Shown in pieces: positions 1 to 7,374 of a stretch of DNA of 64,000 nt. Positions within the stretch are counted from its first letter, which is position 1. Every line of letters begins with the position of its first letter. The stretch is from NCBI RefSeq assembly GCF_947631165.1, contig NZ_CANRKH010000002.1, positions 1-64,000 of the forward strand. The letters are read 5' to 3'. A program made the translations under genes and the position numbers. Below the pieces are notes generated by a model. The model saw only the letters and a list, made by a program, of their open reading frames with translations. It searched no databases and was not told the origin of the DNA. This stretch comes from an uncultured Dysosmobacter sp. (GTDB lineage Bacteria; Bacillota; Clostridia; Oscillospirales; Oscillospiraceae).

Positions 1-74
1 GCATCTGCGGCGACCTGTTCAAGGTCACCCCGCTGCTGATCGAGGCCATCAAGGCTGCCAAGGCCGCGAAGTAA
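1..74 (+). CDS. etfA: C-terminal end of a probable electron transfer flavoprotein alpha subunit (partial)
   Basis: Only the last 23 codons are in the window, read from base 3 and ending at TAA 72-74. The peptide has a GDLFKVTPLLIEAIK segment and a Lys/Ala-rich end. This resembles the C-terminus of EtfA, where a GDxFEVVPAL-type helix closes the FAD-binding domain. EtfA/EtfB shuttles electrons from acyl-CoA dehydrogenases or bifurcating complexes, but that role is family knowledge and too little sequence is here to test it. The stop codon itself forms the TAA flank of the repeat element that follows, and a strong terminator stands at 255-297. Confidence 0.5.
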   Translation, partial: ICGDLFKVTPLLIEAIKAAKAAK

Positions 75-234
75 GAACCCGTACCGATAGGCGAGGGATG
101 CCGGATGGGCGAGGGATTTTCCCGCCGATCAAGGCGTTTCGACGCAGGAAGTTTGTGTATTACAAGGAAAAACAACGCAGAGCGGCGAGAAAAGGCCCGC
201 CCAACCGGTGTACAGCGCCTATCGATACGGGTTC
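75..234. repeat. 160-bp terminal-inverted-repeat hairpin element, copy A
   Basis: The ends are inverted copies of each other (left GAACCCGTACCGATAG, right complement GAACCCGTATCGATAG). Complementarity continues inward for about 55 bases, so the element can fold into one long imperfect hairpin. It is flanked by TAA on both sides (72-74 and 235-237), which looks like a 3-bp target duplication; the left TAA is the stop codon of the upstream gene. A second full copy lies at 24178-24341. It encodes nothing convincing and has the size and shape of a MITE. Confidence 0.8.
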
Positions 235-254
235 TAAGAAACGCTCTCCCCTGA

Positions 255-297
255 AAAAGCGCCGCAAAGCGCGGAAACGCTTTGCGGCGCTTTTCTC
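255..297 (+). terminator. Rho-independent terminator
   Basis: A perfect 15-bp stem (257-271 with 278-292) closes a CGGAAA loop and is followed by TTTTCT. It terminates the EtfA-like transcript before the MoxR gene. Confidence 0.9.
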
Positions 298-382
298 ATT
301 CCGGGGCTTTTCATTTGGCCCGGAATGGCGTATACTGTTTCAAGCGGCACAGCCGCGAAATCATCACAGAGAGGATACAACA

Positions 383-1195
383 ATGGACCGCACCTTTACC
401 GGGACCGACCACTATGTCGCGTCCGAAGAATTGCTGACCACGGTGAATATCGCCATGATGCTGCAAAAGCCTCTGCTCATCAAGGGCGAACCCGGCACCG
501 GCAAAACCATGCTGGCTCAGGCGGTGGCGGACGCCCTGGGCAAAAAGCTGATCATCTGGAACGTCAAATCCACCACCAAGGCTCAGGACGGCCTGTACGT
601 CTACGACGTGGTGCAGCGGCTGTACGACAGCCAGTTCGGCAGCGCCGGCGTGGACGACATCGCCAAATACATCAAGCTGGGCAAGCTGGGTGAGGCGTTC
701 TCCGCCGACGAGCAGGTGGTGCTGCTGATCGACGAGATCGATAAGGCGGATCTGGAATTCCCCAACGACCTGCTGTGGGAGCTGGACCAGATGGAGTTCT
801 ATATCCCAGAGACCCGGGAGACCATCAAGGCCAAGCAGCGCCCTATCGTCATCATCACCTCCAACGCGGAGAAGGAGCTGCCGGACGCCTTTTTGCGCCG
901 GTGCGTGTTCCACTATATCGACTTTCCCGACCAGGCCCAGATGGAGCGGATCCTTCGGGTCCATTTCGACCATCTGGAGGACCGGCTGGTCCAGCAGAGC
1001 CTGGCGGCCTTTTACTGGGTCCGGGAGCTGCGGGATATCGAAAAGAAGCCCAGCACTTCCGAACTGGTGGACTGGCTGCGGGCGCTGGTGGCAGGCGGCG
1101 TTTCACCGGAGCGCATCGCACAAGACATCCCCTTCGCCGGGGTCCTGCTGAAAAAGGACAAGGACCTGCAGACCCTGGCCCGTGCCAAACGGTGA
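383..1195 (+). CDS. MoxR-family AAA ATPase
   Basis: A 270-residue AAA+ ATPase of the MoxR/CoxD type. Walker A is GEPGTGKT at residues 35-42 and Walker B is VVLLIDEID with the catalytic Asp-Glu near residues 117-118. A sensor stretch IVIITSN and the arginine-containing LPDAFLRRC follow. The start is ATG 383 with GAGAGG upstream; the frame stays open upstream only because it runs through a repeat element. MoxR ATPases work as chaperones with a von Willebrand A partner, often to insert or activate metal cofactors. The partner is the next gene. Molybdenum hydroxylases encoded 11 kb downstream are plausible clients because CoxD/CoxE pairs serve such enzymes, but this is inference. Confidence 0.88.
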   Translation: MDRTFTGTDHYVASEELLTTVNIAMMLQKPLLIKGEPGTGKTMLAQAVADALGKKLIIWNVKSTTKAQDGLYVYDVVQRLYDSQFGSAGVDDIAKYIKLGKLGEAFSADEQVVLLIDEIDKADLEFPNDLLWELDQMEFYIPETRETIKAKQRPIVIITSNAEKELPDAFLRRCVFHYIDFPDQAQMERILRVHFDHLEDRLVQQSLAAFYWVRELRDIEKKPSTSELVDWLRALVAGGVSPERIAQDIPFAGVLLKKDKDLQTLARAKR

Positions 1196-1199
1196 CGCC

Positions 1200-2396
1200 A
1201 TGTTCGCTGCGTTTTTCTACCTGCTGCGGCGGCGGGGCCTGGACGTCTCCCTCAGCCAGTGGATCACTCTGCTGGAGGGTTTGGAAATGGGCCTGCACCA
1301 CTCCAGCCTGACGGGCTTCTACCATCTCTGCCGGGCCATCGTAGTCAAAAGCGAGGTGGAATATGACCGCTTTGACCAGGTGTTCCTGGAATTTTTCAAG
1401 GACGTTCCCTTCAAAGGCGACCTTCCGGAGGAACTGCTGGACTGGCTGGACCATCCAAGCGAGGATCTGCGGCGCACCATTGAGATGCTGCGGAGCCAGG
1501 GCATGCCCGACGAGACCCTGGAAGAGCTGCTGAAAATGCTGGAGGAACGGCTCCAGGAGCAGACGGAGGAGCACAACGGCGGCAATTACTGGGTCGGGAC
1601 CCAGGGCCGCTCCCCCTTCGGCAACAACGGCTGGCACCCCGGCGGCATCCGCATCGGCGGCCAGGGCCGCCACCGCACCGCCATGACTGTGGCGGGAGAG
1701 CGGAAGTACCGGGACTTCCGCAGGGACAACACCCTGGACACCCGCCAGTTCCAGACGGCCTTCCGGCTGCTGCGGCAGCTGTCAGTCCAGGCCAACAGCG
1801 CGGAAAAGGTGCTGGACGTGGACGGCACCGTTCGGGACACCTGCGACAACGCCGGGACCCTTCAGATCCGGTATCAGAATCCCCGGAAAAACACGGTGAA
1901 GGTGCTGCTGCTGATGGACTCCGGCGGGTCCATGGACTATTACAGCGGCCTTTGCAGCATGCTGTTCCAGGCCGCTACCAAGTCCAACCACTTCAAGGAG
2001 CTGCACACCTATTACTTCCACAACTGCGTCTATGAGTCGCTGTATACCCATCCCGGCCTCCGCTGGGACAGCGCCGTGCCTACGGAATGGGTCCTGCAGA
2101 ATTTCGACTCCAGCTATAAGGTCATCATCGTAGGCGACGCCGCCATGAGCCCCTATGAGCTGTGGGAACGGCAGTATCAGTGGGGCCGCGGCACCTACGG
2201 TGACTCCGGCATGAACTGGCTGCTGCTGCTGAAAAAGCAGTACCCCTATCTCATTTGGCTGAATCCCGAGCCGCTGCCCGCCGGCATGGGCTTCTGGAGC
2301 CGCACCCACCTGGAGCTGGCAAAGGTCTTCCCCATGTACGACCTGACGGCGGAGGGGCTGGAGGCCGGGATCAAGCGGCTGATGGTCCGCCGGTGA
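1200..2396 (+). CDS. VWA-domain protein, CoxE-like (partner of MoxR ATPase)
   Basis: About 398 residues. The N-terminal half is helical; the C-terminal half is a von Willebrand A domain with the metal-site motif LLLMDSGGSMDYY near residue 240. This is a DxGGS form rather than classical DxSxS, as seen in the COG3825/CoxE branch. I prefer ATG 1200, four bases after the MoxR stop, because the product then starts MFAAFFYLL as usual for the family; ATG 1182 is possible. Close spacing implies translational coupling with the ATPase. Together they probably form a MoxR-VWA chaperone. A terminator follows at 2406-2440. Confidence 0.82.
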   Translation: MFAAFFYLLRRRGLDVSLSQWITLLEGLEMGLHHSSLTGFYHLCRAIVVKSEVEYDRFDQVFLEFFKDVPFKGDLPEELLDWLDHPSEDLRRTIEMLRSQGMPDETLEELLKMLEERLQEQTEEHNGGNYWVGTQGRSPFGNNGWHPGGIRIGGQGRHRTAMTVAGERKYRDFRRDNTLDTRQFQTAFRLLRQLSVQANSAEKVLDVDGTVRDTCDNAGTLQIRYQNPRKNTVKVLLLMDSGGSMDYYSGLCSMLFQAATKSNHFKELHTYYFHNCVYESLYTHPGLRWDSAVPTEWVLQNFDSSYKVIIVGDAAMSPYELWERQYQWGRGTYGDSGMNWLLLLKKQYPYLIWLNPEPLPAGMGFWSRTHLELAKVFPMYDLTAEGLEAGIKRLMVRR

Positions 2397-2405
2397 CACC
2401 ATACC

Positions 2406-2440
2406 GCGGCGGGATCGCTTTGCGCGCTCCCGCCGTTTTT
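2406..2440 (+). terminator. Rho-independent terminator after the MoxR/VWA operon
   Basis: The stem CGGCGGGA (2407-2414) pairs with TCCCGCCG (2428-2435) and is followed by five T. Confidence 0.85.
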
Positions 2441-2539
2441 ATCCCTATATGCGCGGCCGTTCAGCGCCACCTGGGCGAAGTCCGTTCGGTCCGCCGCTCT
2501 TCCTTGAAAAAGCATCCTTCTGCCCCCTCCTGCGGGCGG

Positions 2540-2583
2540 CTTCCTCGCCGTCCGGCATTCCCCCGCTGATGGATACGGGTCCT
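2540..2583 (-). repeat. Relic of the 160-bp hairpin element (left end, reverse orientation)
   Basis: Read on the minus strand this stretch begins like the left end of copies A and B (GGACCCGTATCCATCAGC, then a GGGGAATGCCGGACGGCGAGG-like tract). The other half is unrecognisable. It lies just upstream of the catalase leader and is too diverged for a firm boundary. Confidence 0.5.
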
Positions 2584-2610
2584 TACATAGTTTTTTGGAT
2601 TTCAGGAAAA

Positions 2611-2638
2611 ATACCACTGACCTTGAAAGGAGTGGTAT
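2611..2638 (+). promoter_or_regulatory. Hairpin presenting the ribosome binding site of the Mn catalase
   Basis: ATACCACT (2611-2618) is the exact complement of AGTGGTAT (2631-2638). The 12-base loop holds most of the Shine-Dalgarno (GAAAGG), and the TTG start lies two bases beyond the stem. It could be an RNA control element or a DNA operator. Confidence 0.5.
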
Positions 2639-2640
2639 GC

Positions 2641-3306
2641 TTGTTCAAGCACGAAAAACTGTTGTTCCATCCCGTGGGCGTGGAACGCCCGAATCCCCAG
2701 TACGCGGCTCTGCTGCAGGAGCAGCTGGGCGGCGGCAACGGTGAGTTGAAGGCGGCCATGCAGTATATGTCCCAGAGCTTCCGCATCAAGGACCCCAGGA
2801 TCAAGGACCTGTTTCTGGACATCGCGGCGGAGGAGCTGAGCCACATGGAAATGGTGGCCCAGACCATCAACCTGCTGAACGGCCACGACGTGGACGCCCA
2901 GGCCGTGGACGCCGGCGAGATCGAGACCCACGTGCTGCTGGGCCTGAATCCCGGCCTCATCAACGCCTCCGGCTATTCCTGGACGGCGGACTACGTCACC
3001 GTCACCGGCGATCTGTGCGCCGACCTGCTCAGCAACATCGCCTCCGAGCAGCGGGCCAAGGTGGTGTATGAATACCTCTACCGCCAGATCGACGACAAAA
3101 AGGTGCGGGAGACCATCGACTTTCTCCTCAACCGGGAGGAGGCCCACAACCAGATGTTCCGGGACGCCTTCAACGAGGTACAGAACACCGGCTCCAACCG
3201 GGACTTCGGCACCACCAAGGCGGCAAAAGTCTATTTCTCCCTCTCCAATCCCGGCCCCAATACCTTTGCGGGCAACGAGGTAAACGCCCCAAAATTCGCC
3301 AAATGA
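2641..3306 (+). CDS. Manganese catalase (ferritin-like, CotJC type)
   Basis: A 221-residue di-manganese catalase that dismutates hydrogen peroxide. It has the four-helix ferritin fold with carboxylate/histidine ligand motifs, including EELSHMEM (about residue 62) and REEAHNQMF (about residue 163), and ends in the FxxGNEVxAPKFAK-like tail seen in CotJC-type proteins. Length fits the 190-220 residue CotJC/short catalase group. The start is TTG 2641, set eight bases after AAGGAG; longer upstream frames have no ribosome site. In spore formers this family is a spore-coat component, elsewhere a cytoplasmic peroxide scavenger. It stands alone, with its own leader hairpin and a GC-rich hairpin at 3310-3345. 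Confidence 0.88.
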   Translation: MFKHEKLLFHPVGVERPNPQYAALLQEQLGGGNGELKAAMQYMSQSFRIKDPRIKDLFLDIAAEELSHMEMVAQTINLLNGHDVDAQAVDAGEIETHVLLGLNPGLINASGYSWTADYVTVTGDLCADLLSNIASEQRAKVVYEYLYRQIDDKKVRETIDFLLNREEAHNQMFRDAFNEVQNTGSNRDFGTTKAAKVYFSLSNPGPNTFAGNEVNAPKFAK

Positions 3307-3399
3307 ACAGACCGCCGGAGGCCGTGAGGCGGCCCCGGCGGTCTCCTGCTTCAGCCATGCCCGCTCCACGTTGGCCCCTTCCCCCAAACCGGCAGCCGC

Positions 3400-3430
3400 A
3401 AAAAGGGAGAGCCTCCGCTCTCCCCTTTTG
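3400..3430. terminator. Bidirectional terminator between convergent genes
   Basis: AAAAAGGGAGAG pairs with CTCTCCCCTTTT around a short loop, giving T-runs on both strands. It separates the catalase from the minus-strand membrane protein. A longer GC stem with no T-run is at 3310-3345. Confidence 0.7.
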
Positions 3431-3435
3431 AATAG

Positions 3436-3879
3436 TCAGCATCTTTGCTCCAACCGGCGGTAAAACCAGACTCCCGCCCCATACTGGATGATGAGATAGG
3501 CCACCAGAATCAGCTCCAGCACCAGTCCGTCCGTCAGCACCTCCAGCAGATCCAGCACAGCAACCGCCAGGATGGCAGCCGCGCAGAGGACCATGCTCAG
3601 CAGATAGGCATACCGCCCGGCCTTGTTCCGCAGCATCTCCTTCCGCTCGTCGTGGAGGTCGATCTGCTCCTGCTCCAGCTTGGCCGCGTAGGCTCCGGCG
3701 TTCTCCGGCCGGGACCACTTCCAATACCGCAGAAGGTGCGCGACGCCGTTACCCACCAGTCCGCCGCCGATGCCACAGAACAGGGGCGACAGCCGCGTCT
3801 CCCACAGCAGGCTCAGCAGAATGATTCCCAGCCCCGCCGCCAGCAGGCCCAGATAGATCCAGAAGTCCCTTTTTTTCAT
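3436..3879 (-). CDS. Small membrane protein paired with an XRE regulator
   Basis: A 147-residue protein with about four predicted membrane segments: two near the N-terminus (IYLGLLAAGLGIILLSLLW and a glycine-rich helix) and two near the C-terminus. Between them is a charged region with EQEQIDLHDERKEMLRNKAG. The start at 3879 follows AAAGGAG and lies just after the stop of the XRE gene, so the two are co-transcribed. Regulator/membrane-protein pairs of this build are common in Firmicutes and are often annotated as hypothetical; the charged loop resembles DUF2178-type proteins but I cannot confirm that. No enzymatic motif is visible. Confidence 0.75.
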   Translation of the reverse strand: MKKRDFWIYLGLLAAGLGIILLSLLWETRLSPLFCGIGGGLVGNGVAHLLRYWKWSRPENAGAYAAKLEQEQIDLHDERKEMLRNKAGRYAYLLSMVLCAAAILAVAVLDLLEVLTDGLVLELILVAYLIIQYGAGVWFYRRLEQRC

Positions 3880-3880
3880 G

Positions 3881-4081
3881 TCAAACGCTCCTTTCATGGG
3901 TAAAGATAGTCTCGATGGGCAGTCCGAAAAAATCGGAGATGGTAAAGGCCAGTTCCAGCGAGGGATTGTACCGCCCGTTCTCAATGGAGCTGACGGTCTG
4001 GCGGGAGACCCGGATGGCCCGGGCAAAGTCCTCCTGGTTCAGCCCCCGCTCCCTGCGTAACTGTTCCACCCGATTCTCCAT
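3881..4081 (-). CDS. XRE-family helix-turn-helix regulator (short)
   Basis: A 66-residue protein that is almost entirely a Cro/C1 helix-turn-helix: LNQEDFARAIRVSRQTVSSIENGRYNPSLELAF is the recognition region (quoted here only as landmarks LNQEDFA and SRQTVSSIENG). There is no sensor domain, so it probably acts as a constitutive or stoichiometric autorepressor. It heads a two-gene operon with the membrane protein ending at 3436. Its promoter (TTGACA 4143-4148, TATGTT 4120-4125 on the minus strand) is bracketed by two related TTCCTTTAC boxes that are good operator candidates. Confidence 0.85.
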   Translation of the reverse strand: MENRVEQLRRERGLNQEDFARAIRVSRQTVSSIENGRYNPSLELAFTISDFFGLPIETIFTHERSV

Positions 4082-4099
4082 ATGCCTCCCCTTTCTTTT

Positions 4100-4159
4100 G
4101 TAAAGTTTCCTTTACGCATAACATACCACATTGTCCGGCGCTTGTCAAGGTTCCTTTAC
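4100..4159 (-). promoter_or_regulatory. Promoter of the XRE operon bracketed by two operator boxes
   Basis: On the minus strand TTGACA (4148-4143), 17 bases, TATGTT (4125-4120). Downstream of the -10 is the inverted repeat GTAAAG-TTTC-CTTTAC (4100-4115). Upstream of the -35 is a near copy, CAAGGTTCCTTTAC (4146-4159). Two matching boxes around one promoter suggest autorepression. Confidence 0.65.
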
Positions 4160-4249
4160 AAAATTCCAAAGTCCCCTCCGCTGCTGCCCACAAAAAGCCC
4201 CTGCATCATTTCCCTTCTACCTAGGGGTAACCGTGGCAACATATTTCAC

Positions 4250-4299
4250 TTGACACCTCCTGTTCAGAGGTATACAATACCTCTGAACAGGAGGTGTCA
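4250..4299 (+). promoter_or_regulatory. PadR promoter lying inside a 49-bp perfect palindrome
   Basis: TTGACA (4250-4255), 17 bases, TACAAT (4273-4278). Bases 4251-4273 and 4277-4299 are perfect 23-base inverted repeats around ACA. The right arm also contains the AGGAGG ribosome site of the padR gene. The arrangement fits an autoregulatory operator covering the whole core promoter. Confidence 0.8.
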
Positions 4300-4302
4300 C
4301 TT

Positions 4303-4635
4303 ATGAGGGAGCCGAAAGAGATGGCCAAGGGCAGCCATGAGCTGATTTTGCTCAAGCTGCTCAGCCGGAAGGACATGTACGGCTATCAACTCATCCAGGA
4401 GATGGCGCTGCTGTCCGAAAATGTGTTCCGCATGAGCCAGGGGAGCCTGTATCCGTTCCTCCACGCCCTGGAAGACAAGGGGCTGATCGCCTCTTACACC
4501 CAAGTGGTCAATGGCCGGGAGCGGCGATTTTACCATCTGACCGCTTCGGGGCACCGAGCGCTGGCGGAGAAAGAGGAGCAGTGGGCGGTCTATACCCGGG
4601 CGATGGGGCAAATTTTGGAAGGAGCTGAAAGGTAA
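4303..4635 (+). CDS. PadR-family transcriptional regulator
   Basis: A 110-residue winged-helix regulator of the short PadR-s2 type. Typical sequence is ELILLKLLSRKDMYGYQLIQE followed by SQGSLYPFLHALEDKG and a wing RRFYHLTASG. The start is ATG 4303, eight bases after AGGAGG; GTG 4294 lies inside the palindrome and has no ribosome site. PadR repressors usually control an adjacent membrane-protein gene and their own gene, which fits the next gene starting one base after this stop. The 49-bp palindrome over its promoter is the likely operator. The ligand is unknown. Confidence 0.9.
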   Translation: MREPKEMAKGSHELILLKLLSRKDMYGYQLIQEMALLSENVFRMSQGSLYPFLHALEDKGLIASYTQVVNGRERRFYHLTASGHRALAEKEEQWAVYTRAMGQILEGAER

Positions 4636-5358
4636 ATGAACTGGAAGCAGCAATGGATCCATGAGGTGCTTGCAGAGATCCCCCCTAGCCGTTACCGCAG
4701 GCGCATGGAGGCGGAACTGCAGGACCATCTGGAGACACAGTGCCTCGCCCTGATGGATGCGGGGTGGACGCAGGACGAGGCGCGCTGGGAGGCCCTGCGC
4801 GTCATGGGGGCGCCGGAGGTGCTGCAAAGGGAGTATGCGGCAGCATGGCGGCGCTCCTGGCCGGCGCGGCTGGAGGATCTGGGCCAGCGGCTGCGGGCAT
4901 GGGCGGTCGGGCTTGCCGTCATGTTCGGAACACAGCTTCTGGTCTCCTCCGTGATCGACACAATCGGAAATACGGCATTCCCGCTGCCCGCAGCCTCCCA
5001 AGGCCCATGGGTTCGGGTGATTCGGGGCACGGTGGAGAACCTGAACAACTCCTTGTTTTTCAGCCGTCTCCTCCCGCTCCTCTGCGCCCTGATCGCGGGG
5101 GCGTTCTACCTGAGCCGTAAATTCCAAACGTCACGCCGTCCAGCGGCATCCATCAGCGCAGGTCTGTGCGTCCATTGGGCATATCTTGCCGTGTTCCGCA
5201 TCTGGTTTGAGGCGCTTGACGACCACATGACATTTTGGGAGGCATTGAACCATTCCTTGCCGTACAATGCTGGATACGATTTCCTTATTCTTGCGCTGTG
5301 CGTCCTTCTGGGGTTTGTGTTCGGGCATATGCCTGGAAGGACAGTCCGCCGCGGATAG
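4636..5358 (+). CDS. Membrane protein with N-terminal permease-prefix-like domain
   Basis: A 240-residue protein. Residues 1-75 form a charged helical domain (EVLAEIPPSRYRRRMEAELQDHL, then WTQDEARWEALRVMGAPEVL) like the permease prefix domains that precede ABC permeases and PadR-linked membrane proteins. After it come about four membrane helices (near residues 90-110, 135-155, 165-185 and 210-230). It begins directly after the PadR stop with GGAAGGAG upstream, so it is the probable PadR target. The transported substrate or stress is not evident, and no ATPase partner is encoded beside it. Confidence 0.75.
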   Translation: MNWKQQWIHEVLAEIPPSRYRRRMEAELQDHLETQCLALMDAGWTQDEARWEALRVMGAPEVLQREYAAAWRRSWPARLEDLGQRLRAWAVGLAVMFGTQLLVSSVIDTIGNTAFPLPAASQGPWVRVIRGTVENLNNSLFFSRLLPLLCALIAGAFYLSRKFQTSRRPAASISAGLCVHWAYLAVFRIWFEALDDHMTFWEALNHSLPYNAGYDFLILALCVLLGFVFGHMPGRTVRRG

Positions 5359-5460
5359 CGCGGGCTTGTCCATCGGGACAAATATGTGGTTCTTTCTTTT
5401 GCCGGGGGGATCTCATCTCTTTGTGAAATCCTCTAAACTTTATCGTGCGCCATCCCGCTC

Positions 5461-5489
5461 TTGCTTTTTCTGTTCAAATCGTGTAGAAT
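5461..5489 (+). promoter_or_regulatory. Probable pckA promoter
   Basis: TTGCTT (5461-5466), 17 bases, TAGAAT (5484-5489). The transcript would begin near 5496, leaving an 80-base leader with no recognised riboswitch. Confidence 0.5.
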
Positions 5490-5575
5490 GTCTTTGATTA
5501 CGATTTGACCCCAGTGAACAACGGGACCAGTCCCCCACCGGTCCGTCCCGCACACATTTTGAAGGAGGAATTACT

Positions 5576-7147
5576 ATGGAAACTTATGGTCTGGAAGCGC
5601 TGGGCATCATCAATGCCTCCGCGGTCTACCGCAATCTGTCTCCCGCCGCGCTGGTGGAAAAGGCGCTGGCCCGGGGCGAGGGCTTCCTGAACGCCACCGG
5701 CGCTCTGTGTGTCAACACCGGCAAGTACACCGGCCGCTCCCCTGACGACAAGTTCATCGTGGATTCCCAGGGCGTGCACGACGAGATCGCCTGGGGCAAG
5801 GTGAACGTGCCTACCACGCAGGAGGTCTTTGACGCCCTGTATGAGAAGATGGTGGCCTACCTCCAAAACAAGGAGATCTTTATTTTCGACGGCTTTGCCG
5901 GCGCGGACCCCAAGTACACCAAGGCTTTCCGCATCGTCAACGAGCTGGCCTCCCAGAACCTGTTCATCCATCAGCTTCTGCTGCGTCCCACCGAGGAGCA
6001 GTTGGCCGACTACAAGGCGGATTTCACCATCATCTGTGCCCCCGGCTTCAAGTGCATCCCGGAGCGGGATCACGTCCATTCCGAGGCTGCCATCATGATC
6101 GACTATGAGAAGAAGATGGTGCTGATCGCCGGCAGCCAGTACGCCGGTGAGATCAAGAAATCCGTGTTCTCCGTGATGAACTATCTCATGCCCAAGGAGG
6201 GCGTGTTCCCCATGCACTGCTCCGCCAACATCGGCGAGGCCGGGGACTCTGCCATTTTCTTCGGCCTGTCCGGCACCGGCAAGACGACCCTGTCCGCCGA
6301 CCCCGCCCGCAAGCTGATCGGCGACGACGAGCACGGCTGGGCCGACGATTCCGTGTTCAACTTCGAGGGCGGCTGCTACGCCAAGTGCATCGACCTGACG
6401 GAGGAGCGGGAGCCTGAGATCTTCCGGGCCATCCGCTTCGGATCCCTGGTGGAGAACGTGATCCACGACCCTGAGACCCGGACGCCCGACTACTCCGACG
6501 CCAGCCTGACCGAGAATACCCGGGTCGGCTATCCTGTGGATTATATCCCCAACGCCGCCATTCCCGGCATCGGCGGCACACCCAAGACCGTCATCTTCCT
6601 GACCGCCGACGCATACGGCGTCATGCCCCCCATCTCCAAGCTGAATGAGAAGCAGGCCATGTACTACTTCGTGTCCGGCTTCACCAGCAAGCTGGCCGGC
6701 ACCGAGCGGGGCATCACCTCTCCCGTGCCTACCTTCTCCACCTGCTTCGGCGCCCCCTTCATGCCTCTGGACCCCTCCGTCTATGCCAAAATGCTGGAAG
6801 AAAAAGTGGCCAAGTCCGGCGCCCATGTGTATCTGGTGAACACCGGCTGGTGCGGCAACAGCGGCAAGCGCATGAACCTGAAGTACACTCGTGCCATGGT
6901 CTCCGCCGCCCTCAACGGCGATCTGGAGAAATCTGAGTTCGTTACCGATCCCTACTTCGGCGTTCAGGTGCCCACCTCCTGCCCCGGCGTGCCTGACGAG
7001 CAGATGATCCCTGCCAAGCAGTGGGGCGACGATCAGGCGGGCTACGAGGCAAAGGCCAAAGAGCTGGCCAAGCGCTTTGTGGAGAACTTCAAGAAGTACA
7101 CCCACATGCCCGAGGACGTGGTGGCCGCCGGGCCGAAGACCGAGTGA
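5576..7147 (+). CDS. pckA: Phosphoenolpyruvate carboxykinase (ATP)
   Basis: A 523-residue enzyme interconverting oxaloacetate plus ATP and PEP plus CO2 plus ADP. It is complete and of normal length. The kinase-1a P-loop GLSGTGKT is at residues 230-237 and the metal-binding LIGDDEHGW follows. The N-terminal SGRSPDDKF-type motif is present as TGRSPDDKF, and FTSKLAGTE and TGWCGNSGKR are conserved active-site blocks. The start has AAGGAGG five to ten bases upstream. In anaerobic gut Firmicutes it often runs in the CO2-fixing, ATP-forming direction. It stands alone between its own promoter and a strong terminator. Confidence 0.97.
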   Translation: METYGLEALGIINASAVYRNLSPAALVEKALARGEGFLNATGALCVNTGKYTGRSPDDKFIVDSQGVHDEIAWGKVNVPTTQEVFDALYEKMVAYLQNKEIFIFDGFAGADPKYTKAFRIVNELASQNLFIHQLLLRPTEEQLADYKADFTIICAPGFKCIPERDHVHSEAAIMIDYEKKMVLIAGSQYAGEIKKSVFSVMNYLMPKEGVFPMHCSANIGEAGDSAIFFGLSGTGKTTLSADPARKLIGDDEHGWADDSVFNFEGGCYAKCIDLTEEREPEIFRAIRFGSLVENVIHDPETRTPDYSDASLTENTRVGYPVDYIPNAAIPGIGGTPKTVIFLTADAYGVMPPISKLNEKQAMYYFVSGFTSKLAGTERGITSPVPTFSTCFGAPFMPLDPSVYAKMLEEKVAKSGAHVYLVNTGWCGNSGKRMNLKYTRAMVSAALNGDLEKSEFVTDPYFGVQVPTSCPGVPDEQMIPAKQWGDDQAGYEAKAKELAKRFVENFKKYTHMPEDVVAAGPKTE

Positions 7148-7156
7148 GCATACTTG

Positions 7157-7189
7157 AAAAGGGCCGTCCGATCGGACGGCCCTTTTTTT
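7157..7189 (+). terminator. Rho-independent terminator of pckA
   Basis: GGGCCGTCC-GATC-GGACGGCCC flanked by an A-run and seven T; usable in both directions. Confidence 0.92.
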
Positions 7190-7215
7190 GCGGGGCGGCC
7201 TGCTATAATCAAATA

Positions 7216-7370
7216 ACTTGGAAAGTGATAAAACCACTTTCCAAGTGTCGCAGCGCACATGCGCTGTGACAGGCCGCTGTCGCGGCCTTGATTTGGATTT
7301 CATAGCCAATGGCTGTGCGCTTAGCGCACGGCGGGCATCGCCCGCCTGAAAAATAGCTTTGCTATTTTTC
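7216..7370. repeat. Tandem array of short hairpins
   Basis: Successive near-perfect inverted repeats with very short loops: ACTTGGAAAGTG/CACTTTCCAAGT-like, CAGCGCA/TGCGCTG, GGCCGC/GCGGCC, CATAGCC/GGCTGTG, GTGCGC/GCGCAC, GGCGGGC/GCCCGCC and GAAAAATAGC/GCTATTTTTC. Most arms meet as GC-NNN-GC. The array ends four bases before the stop codon of the minus-strand gene at 7375. It has no coding potential. Confidence 0.75.
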
Positions 7371-7374
7371 GAGT

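Noticed and set aside
98-382. N-terminal extension of the MoxR frame
   Set aside because: It runs through the repeat element and a terminator; a good ribosome site precedes ATG 383.
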